A stretch of DNA of 64,000 nucleotides from Bacteroides sp. (GCA_023665085.1 JAMPEQ010000007.1:62001-126000), one strand, 5' to 3'; shown: positions 1 through 8,276, numbered from the stretch's first letter. Made by a program: numbers and translations. The notes: generated by a model not told the origin, from the letters alone.

Positions 1-51
1 TTATCATAAAGTGGAGGTTAAATCAATTAAGGAAAATTCAAGTAATTATAT

Positions 52-83
52 ACAAGGCTGTCACACCGACAGCCTTGTTTTTA
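52..83 (+). terminator. Rho-independent terminator of a gene left of the window
   Basis: An 11-bp perfect stem (52-62 with 68-78) with a 5-nt loop is followed by a run of T. It ends a transcript that starts before the window and precedes the pentapeptide gene, whose start lies about 14 nt downstream. Confidence 0.85.
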
Positions 84-96
84 TGGAGATGATTAA

Positions 97-912
97 ATGG
101 AAAATAATACAGAACAATATGATATTTTAAAAAAATATCCGACACTTAAAAATTTTGCAGAAAGAATGGCAGAGGTAGTAAATGATATACTCTCAAAAGC
201 AGTTGCAGAGTCGAGTGAAGATAACAGAGAATACGAGGTTAATATTGATGAATACAATATACCCGGTGAACCGATTGTTGAGTCTGCATTGCTTCTCGAC
301 ATGCTGATGGACAGCGGAATGATTGAAGATAACATTTTGCACAGTGACTCTATTGAAATTATATTGACAAAGCAAGCTGTAAACACCCAATACCGAGAAT
401 GCTATGATGCAAATTGGTCAACAGAATTAGAAATCATCTGTGCAAAGCACGCACTATGGATATATGGTGTAACAGGCGGCGAGCAAGCAGATTTTTCAAA
501 TTGTAGACTTGAAAATGTGAATTTGTCAAACTGTAATTTATGCGGTGCTGATTTCAATGGTGCGACTCTTATCAACTGCAAGTTTGACGATGCCTCAATG
601 TGCGATGCAAATTTCAAGGATGCGAAATTTCATAGATGCAGTATAAGATATTCCACCGCTGAAGATGCGGACTTCAAAAATTCAGATTTTTATAACTGTG
701 ATTTAAGAGGTGCTTGGTTCACACACAGTAATTTTACAAAATCAAGAATGGCTGACTGCAATTTTCATGAAACAAGTTTTATGAATTGCTGTCTTGAGTC
801 ATGGATCATTACAGACTGCAATCTTAAAATCGCAGATATGACCAATGTAAGTTACAGTGAATCAGATTGGCTGAGAGAAGAACATGAGGAAATGGCAATG
901 GGAGGTATGTAA
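97..912 (+). CDS. Pentapeptide-repeat protein of the mobile element
   Basis: A 271-residue protein with no signal peptide. Residues about 125-260 carry consecutive A(D/N)(L/F)xx-type pentapeptides (for example ADFSN, LENVN, LSNCN, ADFNG, ANFKD, ADFKN), which fold as a right-handed quadrilateral beta helix. The N-terminal 120 residues are acidic and unassigned. The start is ATG at 97, preceded by a GGAGATG Shine-Dalgarno. It is the first of a co-directional run of small genes ending near 2711, with stop and next start adjacent (912/913), so it is probably co-transcribed with them. Proteins of this type occur as accessory genes in Firmicutes integrative elements. Some pentapeptide proteins mimic DNA and bind gyrase, but nothing here proves that. 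Function unknown. Confidence 0.8.
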   Translation: MENNTEQYDILKKYPTLKNFAERMAEVVNDILSKAVAESSEDNREYEVNIDEYNIPGEPIVESALLLDMLMDSGMIEDNILHSDSIEIILTKQAVNTQYRECYDANWSTELEIICAKHALWIYGVTGGEQADFSNCRLENVNLSNCNLCGADFNGATLINCKFDDASMCDANFKDAKFHRCSIRYSTAEDADFKNSDFYNCDLRGAWFTHSNFTKSRMADCNFHETSFMNCCLESWIITDCNLKIADMTNVSYSESDWLREEHEEMAMGGM

Positions 913-1149
913 ATGAAAAAAGTATCAGTGACTGTTCAGTACGATGAGGAAAAGCTCTCTACAATTAAAATCTGTATGGAGAAGAAAGGACTGAACATCA
1001 ACGATGAAATCATTAAATTTATTGACAGTCTTTATACAAAGCAAGTCCCTGCTCAAGTCAGGGACTTTTTTGATATGAAGGCTGAATCTGAAAGAAAGGC
1101 ATCGATTAAACAAAATATGCAACCGAAACAACAAGGTGATAAAAAATGA
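913..1149 (+). CDS. DUF6103-like small element protein
   Basis: A 78-residue protein beginning MKKVSVTVQYDEEKL, with a central segment ending in VPAQVRDFFDMK. This pattern matches small proteins (the DUF6103 type, recalled from memory) found next to mobilization genes of clostridial integrative elements. It starts directly after the stop of the pentapeptide gene and overlaps the next gene by 4 bp, so it is translationally coupled on both sides. Charged, with no membrane segment or signal peptide. Its role is unknown; a DNA-binding or relaxosome-associated role is only a guess. Confidence 0.7.
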   Translation: MKKVSVTVQYDEEKLSTIKICMEKKGLNINDEIIKFIDSLYTKQVPAQVRDFFDMKAESERKASIKQNMQPKQQGDKK

Positions 1150-1772
1150 GTGATAAAGAAAATCAGGCAGCCTTGCTTGAAAAAGGCTGGATGTGGATAG
1201 ATTACGATGACGGCTCAGGTCATCTTGAAAGTCCAAGCGGCGAAGAATATGTGATTTATGATTTCTGCACACAGGAATATAAATACCCAAATCAAAAGTG
1301 GAGCTTTATGTATGAGTATCCTGACAGAACATCTTTTTATCAGTTCAAAACAATTATTGAAAACGAAGTATTGAAAAAAGGACTTGCATCATACAGTGAT
1401 GATGTCAAGGCTATTGCCGATCTTGAAAACAAACTGCATATTGTTGAATCTGACAGTATCCTGAAAGACGGTCAATTCAGAAATTGGGAATGGTATGGCA
1501 AGCTCAGTGAAATCAAAAATACTTTATCCGATTATCTGCTTGCCGAAGGTGAACCGAATGTGTTCGATTTAAGCATAGCAGACAGACTCTGTGATTTATA
1601 CGGAGTATTGGCAACATCAATTATGCTTACTGATAATCAGAAAGAGCTTGTCATTATCGGTGTTGAATGCGAACAGGATTGGAGTAATATTGTCCCGCCG
1701 AACCTCAAACTGCTTTATGATGAAATCATAAATGTGCAAACGGAATCAGAAGAACCGACAATACAAATGTGA
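1146..1772 (+). CDS. Hypothetical acidic protein of the element
   Basis: A 208-residue soluble, acidic protein that I do not recognise. The N-terminal part is rich in Trp and Tyr (GWMWIDYDDGSGHLESPSGEEY) and may form a small beta-rich domain; the rest looks helical. No signal peptide, membrane segment or metal motif is visible. It overlaps the previous gene by 4 bp (ATGA), which indicates coupled translation within the same operon. Probably an accessory gene of the mobile element. Confidence 0.6.
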   Translation: MSDKENQAALLEKGWMWIDYDDGSGHLESPSGEEYVIYDFCTQEYKYPNQKWSFMYEYPDRTSFYQFKTIIENEVLKKGLASYSDDVKAIADLENKLHIVESDSILKDGQFRNWEWYGKLSEIKNTLSDYLLAEGEPNVFDLSIADRLCDLYGVLATSIMLTDNQKELVIIGVECEQDWSNIVPPNLKLLYDEIINVQTESEEPTIQM

Positions 1773-1781
1773 GGTGTGAAT

Positions 1782-2072
1782 ATGCAATATAAAGATTTCA
1801 CAATCATAACCTTTTTATCAAATGCAGTTAAAAAATTTGATGCCGAATCAAATCATATTGAAAAACACAATGGCTTTAACTGTTCTGTTTATTCAAAATA
1901 TGATACAGCCTGCCATACTCCGATTGATTGTTTTGATATTGCTATCGGTATTGATATAAAGGGTATAGATTATTACGAATTAGAATCATTCATCAAAAAT
2001 CATATTGATAATAATCTTGATGAATTAAAGGAACTTGAAAGCAGTTACTTTTGCACTGATACATTATCGTAG
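1782..2072 (+). CDS. Hypothetical small protein
   Basis: A 96-residue protein (MQYKDFTIITFLSNAVKKF) with no recognised family. ATG at 1782 is preferred to GTG at 1776 because the GAGG Shine-Dalgarno at 1771-1774 sits 7 nt from the ATG but touches the GTG. It is the fourth gene of the small-gene run and starts 9 nt after the previous stop. The C-terminal half is helical and charged. Nothing indicates function. Confidence 0.55.
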   Translation: MQYKDFTIITFLSNAVKKFDAESNHIEKHNGFNCSVYSKYDTACHTPIDCFDIAIGIDIKGIDYYELESFIKNHIDNNLDELKELESSYFCTDTLS

Positions 2073-2146
2073 TTATAATATACACTTTTGCATAAATAAT
2101 TAAAAATACAAAAATTAATGATTGAATAATGGAGGTTTTACTATGA

Positions 2147-2392
2147 ATGGAAATAAATGATATGAATTACTTAATTGAAAAAATCATCAATCACTGTTAT
2201 AACTCAGATGAAGATACATACTGGATCCCATTTGAAAAAATATTTGAATACAGCGAGTTTGACGATGATATTGTAAATCGTATAAAAAACGAATTAAACG
2301 CGCACAAAGATATTAGAATTTGTGAAGTCTGGGATTATTGTTTTTTAATACGGGTAAATAAATATTTCACGGAGGAAGAAATTGACAGGTAA
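2147..2392 (+). CDS. Hypothetical small protein
   Basis: An 81-residue acidic, helical protein (MEINDMNYLIEKI) with no recognised domain. A GGAGGT Shine-Dalgarno lies at 2131-2136. The 3' end overlaps the next gene by 11 bp. A second ATG at 2143, in another frame, would encode only five residues and is also well placed for the Shine-Dalgarno. It belongs to the element's accessory cluster; function unknown. Confidence 0.5.
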   Translation: MEINDMNYLIEKIINHCYNSDEDTYWIPFEKIFEYSEFDDDIVNRIKNELNAHKDIRICEVWDYCFLIRVNKYFTEEEIDR

Positions 2393-2711
2393 TTTTTATC
2401 AGATGCCTAATAATATATTTTCTTTCAATCTAAACAAATATGAAATTTCGGTATATTCATATCTTGTTTGCTGTGCAGGAAAGAAAAAAGAATGCTGGCC
2501 CAGTCTTGCAACAATTTCAAGAGTGCTTGGAATTTCAAAGAGCTCTGCTGTAAAAGCTATAGATAAATTAGTTCAGTTAAGACTTGTAGATCGTATACAG
2601 GTTATGAAAGAAAATAAAAACGGTATGATGACTATGAAAAATAACCATTATCTAATTCTCCCATTCGATGACGCATGGGAGTTTTTCATTAATAATGGTG
2701 TTCGTCACTAA
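2382..2711 (+). CDS. Winged-helix/helix-turn-helix protein of the element
   Basis: A 109-residue protein with a winged-helix DNA-binding fold: after a short N-terminal strand (YQMPNNIFSFNL) come helices in AYLVCCAGKKKECWPSLATISRVLGISKSSAVKAIDKLVQLRLV-type order (shown here by motif, positions about 25-70), with the recognition helix at ISKSSAVKAIDKL. This resembles the helix-turn-helix proteins that sit just upstream of the mobilization genes in clostridial integrative elements, where they may act as regulators or replication-associated factors. The start is TTG at 2382, with GGAGGA at 2371-2376. It overlaps the preceding gene by 11 bp, so translation is likely coupled. Confidence 0.7.
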   Translation: MTGNFYQMPNNIFSFNLNKYEISVYSYLVCCAGKKKECWPSLATISRVLGISKSSAVKAIDKLVQLRLVDRIQVMKENKNGMMTMKNNHYLILPFDDAWEFFINNGVRH

Positions 2712-2889
2712 ACTATACCGGTCACATAGCGAACGGTAATATATAAACAAGATAAATAAAACAAATTTAAAATCCCCTGTCTGCCGATTTAAGCAAACTT
2801 AAATCGAGGTTGGACAAGGGATACCATTTAAAAATAAAAATCGATTGTAGAGGAAAATCGAGCCAAAAATACGGCACTTCTTCTCCAAA

Positions 2890-3066
2890 ATGAAAGGGGT
2901 TGACAAATTGAAAAATGATACTGTTTTTTTCAGAACTGAAAAAGGAAAAATAGCATATAACAAATACTGTCTGCGATGTGTTAATAGCTGCAAACAAAGT
3001 TTTAGAGTAGAACTGATTTCATGTCCAAGATACAAAAGATATGAAAAAATCAGGAAAAAGGAATAG
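2890..3066 (+). CDS. Small cysteine-rich protein (putative zinc-binding)
   Basis: A short gene easily missed by gene callers. It encodes 58 residues from ATG 2890, or 52 from TTG 2908, which has the better-placed AAAGGGG Shine-Dalgarno at 2893-2899. The core is YCLRCVNSCKQSFRV followed by ISCPRYK, giving four cysteines in a CxxC-x3-C-x10-C arrangement, with a basic C-terminus. The Cys pattern suggests a small zinc knuckle or ribbon. Similar short Cys-rich peptides are encoded beside relaxase genes in clostridial elements (recalled, not searched). It lies between the winged-helix gene and the candidate oriT. Function unknown. Confidence 0.55.
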   Translation: MKGVDKLKNDTVFFRTEKGKIAYNKYCLRCVNSCKQSFRVELISCPRYKRYEKIRKKE

Positions 3067-3099
3067 AACTATTCAGGTTCTAATTCTGTGCAGGAATAA

Positions 3100-3202
3100 G
3101 GAACTGCGCCGTAAAACGCAGTTCCGACTCACATCGTCGAGCAATGCTCGCCGATTTTCAAAAAGTACAATATACGCTGTTAAAAATCTCAGTCAGCGTA
3201 TA
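3100..3202. other. Candidate origin of transfer (oriT) with three inverted repeats
   Basis: Three inverted repeats are packed into about 100 bp just upstream of the relaxosome and relaxase genes: GGAACTGCG/CGCAGTTCC (3100-3108 with 3117-3125, 8-nt loop), CGAGCA/TGCTCG (3138-3143 with 3145-3150) and TATACGCTG/CAGCGTATA (3171-3179 with 3194-3202). None is followed by a T-run on the plus strand, so they do not look like terminators. Position next to the relaxase gene plus clustered inverted repeats is the usual layout of an oriT. The nick site cannot be located by eye. Confidence 0.5.
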
Positions 3203-3262
3203 AAAGCAAAAATATACAATAACGGCAACAATAAAAATGTATGCCGAAAAGGTGTGGTGAAT

Positions 3263-3688
3263 ATGGAAATTAAAGACGCTCCTTTTTCTGAAAAAAGCCG
3301 ATATTCCTTGTGGCTGTCTGATGAAAATATAAAAAAGGCTGATAGGGTTTATCCCCTTGATCACTGTAAAAGCCGTTCAGAATTTATAGACAGGGCAATA
3401 CGATTCTACTGTGGATATGTTGAAAGCAGCATAGCGGAAGATTATATCGCAGATGTATTTGTGCAAACCTTGTTCCCAAAACTTGATAATATGAAAAAGG
3501 ATTTAATAAAATCCGTATACAATATGGCTTTGCAGTTATCCATGCTGATACACTTTGAAGCGGCATCCTGTGATTACAGTGACGAAGAATTAAGGCAATT
3601 AAGAAACAAGTGCATTGTTGATATTAAACGAGCTCAAGGCGTAATAGATTTTGAAAAAGCAATTCATTATCAGCGAGGTGACGAATGA
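3263..3688 (+). CDS. Ribbon-helix-helix relaxosome accessory protein (MobC-like)
   Basis: A 141-residue protein starting at ATG 3263 (MEIKDAPFSEKSRYSLWLSD). Residues about 13-50 read as a ribbon-helix-helix: a strand with alternating residues (RYSLWLS), then two helices containing CKSRSEFIDRAIRFYCGYV. Family knowledge: such proteins bind oriT as dimers and help the relaxase nick. Its stop overlaps the relaxase start (ATGA, 4 bp), so the two are translationally coupled, and the candidate oriT lies directly upstream. The open frame extends further left through the inverted repeats, but only the 3263 start gives a normal protein and has GGTG-type Shine-Dalgarno support. The C-terminal half is helical and unassigned. 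Confidence 0.7.
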   Translation: MEIKDAPFSEKSRYSLWLSDENIKKADRVYPLDHCKSRSEFIDRAIRFYCGYVESSIAEDYIADVFVQTLFPKLDNMKKDLIKSVYNMALQLSMLIHFEAASCDYSDEELRQLRNKCIVDIKRAQGVIDFEKAIHYQRGDE

Positions 3689-5535
3689 GTCAGCTGATTG
3701 TTAAGTGGAGATATATGAGTCCTGACTCAAAAGCCAATACCAAAAACTTAATAAAATATATTGCTAAAAGAGATGGTGTTGAATTCACTGATGAATGTTG
3801 GAGAGGTAAAAAGGTTACTAAATATCAGGAAGAACTAATTAAACAGTTAATAAATGATTTCCCCTCTGCAATTAATTCAGAAGAATACAAAATATATTTT
3901 GAAAAAGGGACAAGAGGTGCTGCCTCTGATTTGATTACTCAAACTCTTGATTACAATTTAGATATGGTTGCAAAAAGAGAAAATTATGTTGATTACATAG
4001 CACAGAGACCTGGAGTTGAAACATACGGAAAGCACGGATTATTTTCAGATGTAAATGTTCCTGTTGATAATCTTGATAAGATTGCAAACCGAGTTGCAAA
4101 TCAAAAAGATAATGTTCATACATATATTATTTCTCTTTCAAAAGAAGATGCCATACGGCTTGGATATGATAACGCTGAAAAGTGGATGAGTTTAGTCAGA
4201 GAAAACAAAATGAATTTTGCAAAAGCACTTGGAATACCCTACTCCGATTTAGAATGGTACGGTGCTTTCCATAATGAATCCTATCATCCACATGTGCATC
4301 TCGTAATGTTTTCAAAGAGTCAAAAATCATTTATAACAAAAGACCGACTTGAACATTTAAAGATGAATTTATCAAGACAAATCTTTGCTGATGACCGAAT
4401 TGAAATATATAAAGAGCAAAACAAGCTCAGGTCTCAGATGAGTGAAACGGTGAAAGATAAAATTGATTTGCTCATTTCTTCAATCAACAATGGAAACTTT
4501 CAAAATGATAATATTGAAAAAGCATTGATTGAATTATCAGAACTGCTTGCAGATTACAAAGGCAAAACCGTATATGGTTATCTTCCGCAGCCTATGAAAC
4601 GAAAAATAAATTTCATTATTGATGAGCTTGAAAAAGATGAAAACATTTCTGAATTATATAATCTATGGTGCAAATACAATGATAAGATAATAGAAATGTA
4701 TCAGCAAACAAAAGCTGAACACATTCCATTATCACAAAACAAAACCTTTAAGCCATTGAAAAATATAATCATCAGAGAGGCACTCAATATTTGCTATGAT
4801 GAAATAGCATTTGATGATATTGAAGATGAGGATGATGAACCGATTGATGATGAATACACTGGCAAAACATTTTACGAAAGTCATCCCAGACTATATGAAT
4901 ATCAAATGGCAAAAAGATGTTTTAATTCAAACAGTGAAAGTTTTGATATACCGCTTGGACTGAAATATCTTAACGAATCCGTAGGGCTCAACTACGAATT
5001 TGCACTTTACAAACTCGGCAAATTCTATATGGATGGTGAATATGTAAAAAAGGATTTGCATAAGGCAGAAGAATTATTATTAAAAGCAAGTGATATGGAT
5101 AACTACTATGCACAATACAGATTAGCAAGGTTATATCTTGATAACAACAGTGATTTATTTGATTCGGATAAAGGATTAGATTATCTATTCAAATCCGCAT
5201 CAAACGGATACAAATATGCTTTATATCAGCTTGGCAAAATATATTACAATGGTAAATATGTTGAAAAAGATATCAACAAAGCTATTCAGTATTTAATATC
5301 TGCTGCTGAAAAGGATTGTGAATGTGCTGAAAAACTGCTTGAGTACATAACAAATTCTGAATATAAAAACAGCAGGAACATACAGAGTTACTCTGCTGTT
5401 CTTGCTGTGTTAAATGATTTATCTAAATTGTTCAAAAAAGGATTTGATAAGAAATACAAACTTTCTCCTCATACTGATAGAAAAACTCTTCAAAAAATCA
5501 ATGAGAAAAAACAGGCTATAGGATTGAAATTTTAA
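3685..5535 (+). CDS. Relaxase (MobL/MobP type) with C-terminal Sel1-like repeats
   Basis: A 616-residue DNA relaxase that would nick and covalently bind oriT to start strand transfer. Residues about 1-260 form the relaxase domain. The metal-binding histidine motif is YHPHVHLVMFS with H201, H203 and H205; early tyrosines (around residues 9 and 25) are candidates for the nucleophile. The sequence start (MSQLIVKWRYMSPDS) and the segment RPGVETYGKHGLFS match MobL/MobP-class relaxases of Firmicutes. Residues about 430-570 contain Sel1-like (TPR-type) repeats such as ALYKLGKFYMDGEYVKKD and ALYQLGKIYYNGKYVEKD, which normally mediate protein contacts. It is coupled to the RHH gene upstream and converges on the next gene with a 4-bp overlap. 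Confidence 0.85.
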   Translation: MSQLIVKWRYMSPDSKANTKNLIKYIAKRDGVEFTDECWRGKKVTKYQEELIKQLINDFPSAINSEEYKIYFEKGTRGAASDLITQTLDYNLDMVAKRENYVDYIAQRPGVETYGKHGLFSDVNVPVDNLDKIANRVANQKDNVHTYIISLSKEDAIRLGYDNAEKWMSLVRENKMNFAKALGIPYSDLEWYGAFHNESYHPHVHLVMFSKSQKSFITKDRLEHLKMNLSRQIFADDRIEIYKEQNKLRSQMSETVKDKIDLLISSINNGNFQNDNIEKALIELSELLADYKGKTVYGYLPQPMKRKINFIIDELEKDENISELYNLWCKYNDKIIEMYQQTKAEHIPLSQNKTFKPLKNIIIREALNICYDEIAFDDIEDEDDEPIDDEYTGKTFYESHPRLYEYQMAKRCFNSNSESFDIPLGLKYLNESVGLNYEFALYKLGKFYMDGEYVKKDLHKAEELLLKASDMDNYYAQYRLARLYLDNNSDLFDSDKGLDYLFKSASNGYKYALYQLGKIYYNGKYVEKDINKAIQYLISAAEKDCECAEKLLEYITNSEYKNSRNIQSYSAVLAVLNDLSKLFKKGFDKKYKLSPHTDRKTLQKINEKKQAIGLKF

Positions 5536-6158
5536 ATTGTAAATGCATATGAAATACTTATTATTCCACATATTATTTCAATAAAAATTGTCGATTTACA
5601 ATAATAGTTACCATCGTTTCTTTTTGTAAAGAAATTACTAATATCTTTAACTCTTATTTTTTTATTATAATCAAATATTGCACTTAAAAGATAAGCAGTA
5701 AAAATCCCAAAATAAATATATTCTTTTGATAAAAGAAAAAATATCATTATAACTAAAAGTGATGAATTAATAATCGAATTAAAATCATGTTCCGAATTGA
5801 TTTGAGAAATATCGACTTTAAAAGATTTAGCATATTTAACAGATAAATCCATTATTTTTCTATAAATGCAAATAGAAAAATAAAACCACAGAACATTTAT
5901 AACACCACTCTCAAATAAACTTAAATAAAAAATGTTTTTACAGTCAATGCTATGTTTTATGTATTCTAAAAATAATTGAGTATATATAATCCACATCATT
6001 GATACAAATACACTTGCCATTATAAAAAGATATTTGACTGGCTTAAATTTTTTAGAAAGGAATTCTAAAAAATCTTTTAATGGTGAAATTAATGAAACGA
6101 TATAGCCTAATAGAACACCTATAAACGGTGCAATTAAAATTACAATAAAATCTATCAT
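5532..6158 (-). CDS. Hypothetical multi-pass membrane protein
   Basis: A 208-residue protein with about five hydrophobic segments (residues about 3-25, 42-65, 85-100, 128-160, 185-205) and no family that I recognise. It runs against the transfer genes, sits between relaxase and coupling protein, and overlaps the relaxase stop by 4 bp. A good GAGAGGG Shine-Dalgarno stands about 8 nt before its ATG at 6158, so it is likely a real gene. Its base composition is more AT-rich than the flanking transfer genes, suggesting a later insertion, for instance an accessory, immunity or entry-exclusion function. That last point is speculation. Confidence 0.6.
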   Translation of the reverse strand: MIDFIVILIAPFIGVLLGYIVSLISPLKDFLEFLSKKFKPVKYLFIMASVFVSMMWIIYTQLFLEYIKHSIDCKNIFYLSLFESGVINVLWFYFSICIYRKIMDLSVKYAKSFKVDISQINSEHDFNSIINSSLLVIMIFFLLSKEYIYFGIFTAYLLSAIFDYNKKIRVKDISNFFTKRNDGNYYCKSTIFIEIICGIISISYAFTI

Positions 6159-6283
6159 ATTTTTATCCCTCTCAATAAAATAATTAATATGATTATAACA
6201 AAAATATAATAATTATCAATTATAAAAAATCAGGAGATGATAACATACAAACAAATTTAATACCATTAATTATTGCTGCGACA

Positions 6284-8017
6284 GTGATGGGATTGATTTT
6301 TCTTCTCATCACTGTTTTTTCATACATATACAGTTTGAATAGTATAAAAAGCAAAACAGTCGGTGACGGACAGTATGGCACTGCACACTTTGCTACAAAA
6401 TCTGAAATAAAGAAGACATATAAAATGATTCCATACGATGTGGAACTCTGGAGAAAAGGACAAAACCTACCCGAAATTCAGGGAACGCTTGTCGGTCAGA
6501 AAACGATAGGTAAAAAAACATACGCTTTGATAGATGACGGCGATGTTCACAGTCTTATGATTGGTGCTGCCGGAGTCGGCAAGACAGCATATTTTTTGTA
6601 TCCCAATCTGGAATATGCCTGTGCAGCAGGTATGAGTTATATAACATCCGATACCAAGGGAGACCTCTTTCGTCATTACGGAATGATTGCAAAAGAATAC
6701 TATGGATACAATGTATCAGTTATAGATTTGAGAAATCCGACTAAATCTGACGGGTTTAATCTTCTGCATCTTGTAAACAAGTATATGGATTTATGGAAAG
6801 AAAACCCCGATAACTTATCCTACAAGGCGAAAGCAGAAAAGTATTCAAAGATAACATCAAAAACAATAATTTCAAGCGGCGGCGATAACGCTTCATACGG
6901 ACAAAATGCATATTTCTATGATGCAGCCGAAGGATTACTGACATCTGCAATCTTGTTGGTTTCTGAATTCTGCAAAAAAGAAGAACGGCACATAATAACA
7001 GTTTTTAAGGTGCTTCAGGAACTTATGAGTAAAGATGAAAAAACGAAAGAAAGCGGTTTTAAAAAGATACTTGAACTGCTTCCGAATGAACACAAAGCAA
7101 AATGGTTTGCAGGATCTGCACTCAGTACATCAGATCAATCAATGGCATCTGTCGTATCAACAGCATTATCAAGGCTGAATGCTTTTCTCGATAGTGAAAT
7201 GGAGCAGGTTCTTTGTTTTGATACTTCAATAGATGCAGAGAAATTCTGCAATGAAAAATCTGCTATTTTCCTTGTAATGCCTGAAGAAGATTCAAGTAAA
7301 TATTTTATGATTTCCTTAATTGTTCAACAGTTATACAGAGAAATACTTTCAATTGCAGATGAGAATAAAGGTAAACTGAAAAACAGAGTAATGATGTATC
7401 TTGATGAGATGGGCACAATACCTAAAATTGAATCAGCAGAAATGATGTTTTCTGCCTCCCGTTCAAGGCGAATATCCATTATTGCCATCATACAGTCCTT
7501 TGCTCAGCTCAATCAAAATTATGGTGAACATGGTGCAGAAATCATTGTAGATAACTGCCAGCTTACAATATTCGGTGGATTTGCTCCGAACTCAAAATCA
7601 GCTGAAATATTATCAAAGGCAATGGGAAGCAGAACGGTAATGTCAGGTTCTGTCAGTAAAAGCAAAAACGATCCATCGCAATCATTGCAAATGATTGAAA
7701 GACCTTTAATGACGCCTGATGAACTTAAATCTATGCCAAAAGGACAATTCATTGTTATGAAAACAGGAACAAATCCTATGATATCAAAACTTAAATTGTT
7801 TTTTAAATGGGGCATAAAATTTGGTGAAGAGGTTTATGAGATTGAGGACAGAGGCAACAGAACTGTCAGATACTCTGACAAAGATGCACTTACAAAAGAA
7901 ATTCTGAAAAAGTATCCTATCAGCAAAAAATCATATGATGAAACATTTCCAAATGGCAGTCCTCAGCCACATAATAATTCAGGCAGAAAAAGGCATCCTC
8001 CAAGAAACAGTGAATAA
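6284..8017 (+). CDS. VirD4/TraG-type conjugative coupling protein (T4CP)
   Basis: A 577-residue ATPase that would link the relaxosome to a type IV secretion channel. An N-terminal membrane segment (about residues 1-20) is followed by the TraG/VirD4 ATPase. The Walker A motif is GAAGVGKT (residues 94-101) and Walker B is MMYLDEMG (D374, E375). The segment SASRSRRISIIAIIQSFAQL is typical of the family. GTG at 6284 has no clear Shine-Dalgarno. A strong AGGAG lies at 6232-6236, and the reading frame is open from there, adding an NLIPLIIAATVM hydrophobic stretch, but no ATG, GTG or TTG exists in that part. The true start may therefore be non-standard (ATA at 6245). No other T4SS gene is visible in the window. 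Confidence 0.9.
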   Translation: MMGLIFLLITVFSYIYSLNSIKSKTVGDGQYGTAHFATKSEIKKTYKMIPYDVELWRKGQNLPEIQGTLVGQKTIGKKTYALIDDGDVHSLMIGAAGVGKTAYFLYPNLEYACAAGMSYITSDTKGDLFRHYGMIAKEYYGYNVSVIDLRNPTKSDGFNLLHLVNKYMDLWKENPDNLSYKAKAEKYSKITSKTIISSGGDNASYGQNAYFYDAAEGLLTSAILLVSEFCKKEERHIITVFKVLQELMSKDEKTKESGFKKILELLPNEHKAKWFAGSALSTSDQSMASVVSTALSRLNAFLDSEMEQVLCFDTSIDAEKFCNEKSAIFLVMPEEDSSKYFMISLIVQQLYREILSIADENKGKLKNRVMMYLDEMGTIPKIESAEMMFSASRSRRISIIAIIQSFAQLNQNYGEHGAEIIVDNCQLTIFGGFAPNSKSAEILSKAMGSRTVMSGSVSKSKNDPSQSLQMIERPLMTPDELKSMPKGQFIVMKTGTNPMISKLKLFFKWGIKFGEEVYEIEDRGNRTVRYSDKDALTKEILKKYPISKKSYDETFPNGSPQPHNNSGRKRHPPRNSE

Positions 8018-8105
8018 CAAATACGCACTTTTACTCCACAAAATAACATTTAAATATTTAAGATTATATATTGACTGTTAGAATGTCTAAAAAGGAGCTG
8101 ATGTT

Positions 8106-8264
8106 ATGAAAAGAATCAAAGAAATTTTTGAAAGCATAGTTGATATATTTGAAGGATTCATTCTCATATTTATTCTTGTATTTGGATATCCTTTCTACAA
8201 AAAATCATTAAAAGAAATGTGGAAATTAATTATTGAGCATATAAATAAAAAAGATAAATATTAA
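8106..8264 (+). CDS. Small single-pass membrane protein
   Basis: A 52-residue protein with one hydrophobic segment (FILIFILVFGYPFY, residues about 18-31) between a charged N-terminus and a basic C-terminus (NKKDKY). GGAG at 8094-8097 is 8 nt before the ATG. It lies between the coupling protein and the excisionase and is followed at once by a terminator, so it is probably the last gene of the transfer operon. Function unknown. Confidence 0.5.
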   Translation: MKRIKEIFESIVDIFEGFILIFILVFGYPFYKKSLKEMWKLIIEHINKKDKY

Positions 8265-8276
8265 CAATCATTAAAA

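Noticed and set aside
97..912. Quinolone-resistance (Qnr-type) function for the pentapeptide protein
   Set aside because: Pentapeptides alone do not show gyrase protection, and the repeat count and N-terminal region differ from Qnr proteins.
3041..3262. N-terminal extension of the RHH protein
   Set aside because: The frame is open but crosses the inverted-repeat cluster, is low-complexity and basic, and lacks a start signal; ATG 3263 begins the conserved domain.
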